64,000 bases of DNA from Sporopachydermia quercuum (Eukaryota; Ascomycota; Sporopachydermiomycetes; Sporopachydermiales; Sporopachydermiaceae), in contig BCGN01000004.1 in the NCBI GenBank assembly GCA_001599295.1, forward strand, positions 992,346 to 1,056,345, read 5' to 3'. Shown here in pieces: positions 62,653 to 64,000 of this stretch. Both the position numbers and the translations under genes were made by a program. The notes under the pieces were generated by a model that saw only the letters and a program-made list of their open reading frames with translations, made no database searches and had not been told where the DNA came from. Position 1 is the stretch's first letter. Each line of letters opens with the position of its first letter.

Positions 62653-64000
62653 ATATTGAAGAATGGAAAAGATGAAGATCTATCATACTTAGAATCAATG
62701 ACTGAATTTGGATGTGCATTATGAATTCAATTCAAACTAAATTCTTATTCATCTTTCAGTTTAATACAGTAAAACATAATAAGAATAATATATATATCAA
62801 TAAAACAACGTTCACAAACTTAACTACATACTACAGTCATGCCATCTCTTGGTCAACCTCCCTTTCTAATCATCCTTATCATTATACAACAAAAATTGGA
62901 TCACATAATCATTTAATCGGACTAGAGTTCGAGGCCAAGTAAGGCTATCGAGGACATTAATAGTAATTTTACATTTGGATGAAGCTGTTAAATAGATAAT
63001 TATTTATAAATGATAGAATATCATTATGAAAAAAAGAAAAAGTAGATGATTGTTTGGGATAAACCAGTAATATTCGCGCTGGGATTATCGCACAAAATGT
63101 TCGTTCGACTTCTAATATTAGACATATAAATGTCATTGGCTAGCAGGAACGGAACGAGCGGCAAACCACATCCACAAACAAAGGCAACAAAATGAACATA
63201 ATGGTCGATTGTACAATCGGCTTCCAGCACAATTTATCAAAATCCGTTTACCAAACATTCAGGTATACATAATAACCAGATATCTGATGTAATAATACTT
63301 CCTGCAACTCAACTATCTCTTCTACTGCAGTCTACCTACTTTTCTCAAACCCGCACACTTTGGTACTTTATTTTACCCATAGTGGAATTTTAAATAGTAA
63401 AGCAATACAATCACAAGTAATATGATTAACTTAATGAATTCTGCAGTCCATGTAAATTAATGGTAGAATAACATTATGTTCTTTCTATTTATGTCAAATA
63501 GAATATAATACAAAGCTGATATTAAATAATCATTTATTTATCTCAAAAATCTCTCTGGCTATTTCTATTACCAAATCATTATCGTTCAAAAGTTTTGATA
63601 ACTTATCAAATAGATGTTGTTATTATTAACATTATTAATAGCAGACTTTTTTAACGTGGAGAAACGCGAAAGCTGAATGAAACGTGAACGTCGCACAATA
63701 AGCAAGCGTAAGTATATGTATATCGAGACCTGAAAAGCTGGGTTCTAGTAAACAGACACATCATTTTTTCTTTGTTTGATGAACCTATTCTTTTATTTGA
63801 GAATTTTACGGAATAAATAAATAAGTTTTTTTCTAGTTTATTTTGAATAAATAACAAAGTAGGAAGAAGTGTTTATTTTAGTTCAATTATTGTCAATTGC
63901 AGTAGGTAACTGATTTCTTTAGCTGAAGTAAAGAATTTAGTTGCTCATTCCAAGATAGCTTAAGAGTTATAAAGGGAATTGATCTTCTTGAGTTATCAAC
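62653..64000. other. Intergenic to the window end, no gene recognised
   Basis: 1.35 kb of AT-rich DNA after IRS4. Short frames (76 and 68 codons) have no family resemblance. A gene may start beyond the window. Confidence 0.55.

Noticed and set aside
62927-62936. GTTCGAGGCC as tRNA B box
   Set aside because: No A box or cloverleaf upstream within tRNA distance.
1-64000. Retrotransposons, DNA transposons, LTRs, CRISPR arrays
   Set aside because: No reverse transcriptase, integrase, transposase or long terminal repeats were seen in the open frames, and CRISPR is not expected in a yeast.

Overview
This window looks like nuclear DNA from an ascomycete budding yeast (Saccharomycotina). The genes are compact and AT-rich. 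Introns are short, with 5' sites of the GTATGT/GTAAGT type and TACTAAT/CTAAC-type branch points. The gene set is typically yeast: SBH1, PEX13, ATG16, ADE6, ERG6, an MKK1/2-type kinase, PAC11, MCD1, YVC1, ATP16, VHR1, a SUR7-family gene and IRS4. CTG codons fall at positions that look like conserved leucines (amine oxidase residue 53, VHR1 residue 87), so the standard code is more likely than CUG-Ser. The peroxisomal copper amine oxidase resembles the Ogataea (Hansenula) polymorpha enzyme so closely that its cofactor and copper ligands map with a constant offset of two residues. With the standard code this suggests a Pichiaceae-type yeast (inference). Isolated single N bases, rather than gaps, suggest ambiguous or heterozygous calls in a diploid assembly.

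Layout: 1-9.9 kb holds SBH1 (two introns), PEX13, ATG16 (one intron) and ADE6. 12-15.5 kb holds a spliced DUF2462-type small basic protein followed after 2 bases by a second small ORF, then a DUF3844-type ER membrane protein and a GPALPP/DUF3752-type protein. 17.5-25 kb holds a Zn2Cys6 regulator, ERG6 and an ADH6-type dehydrogenase. 26-34 kb holds an MKK1/2-type MAPKK, dynein intermediate chain PAC11 and cohesin MCD1. 36.5-46.2 kb holds the amine oxidase, the TRP channel YVC1, ATP16 (four exons, one of only 23 nt) and a MED2-like protein. 46.8-49.7 kb holds an Argonaute gene with three in-frame stops and two frame breaks but an otherwise well-preserved sequence. 50.9-62.7 kb holds a spliced secreted Cys-rich protein, VHR1, a SUR7-family protein and IRS4. 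Several intergenic stretches are long for a yeast (up to 3.4 kb), and no tRNA gene was recognised by eye.

The genes are independent housekeeping and regulatory units, not an operon or pathway cluster. The items most worth following are the decaying Argonaute (recent or polymorphic loss of RNAi), a three-stem cloverleaf-like structure just downstream of the amine oxidase, the ATP16 micro-exon, and the tandem small ORFs at 12.0-12.6 kb.
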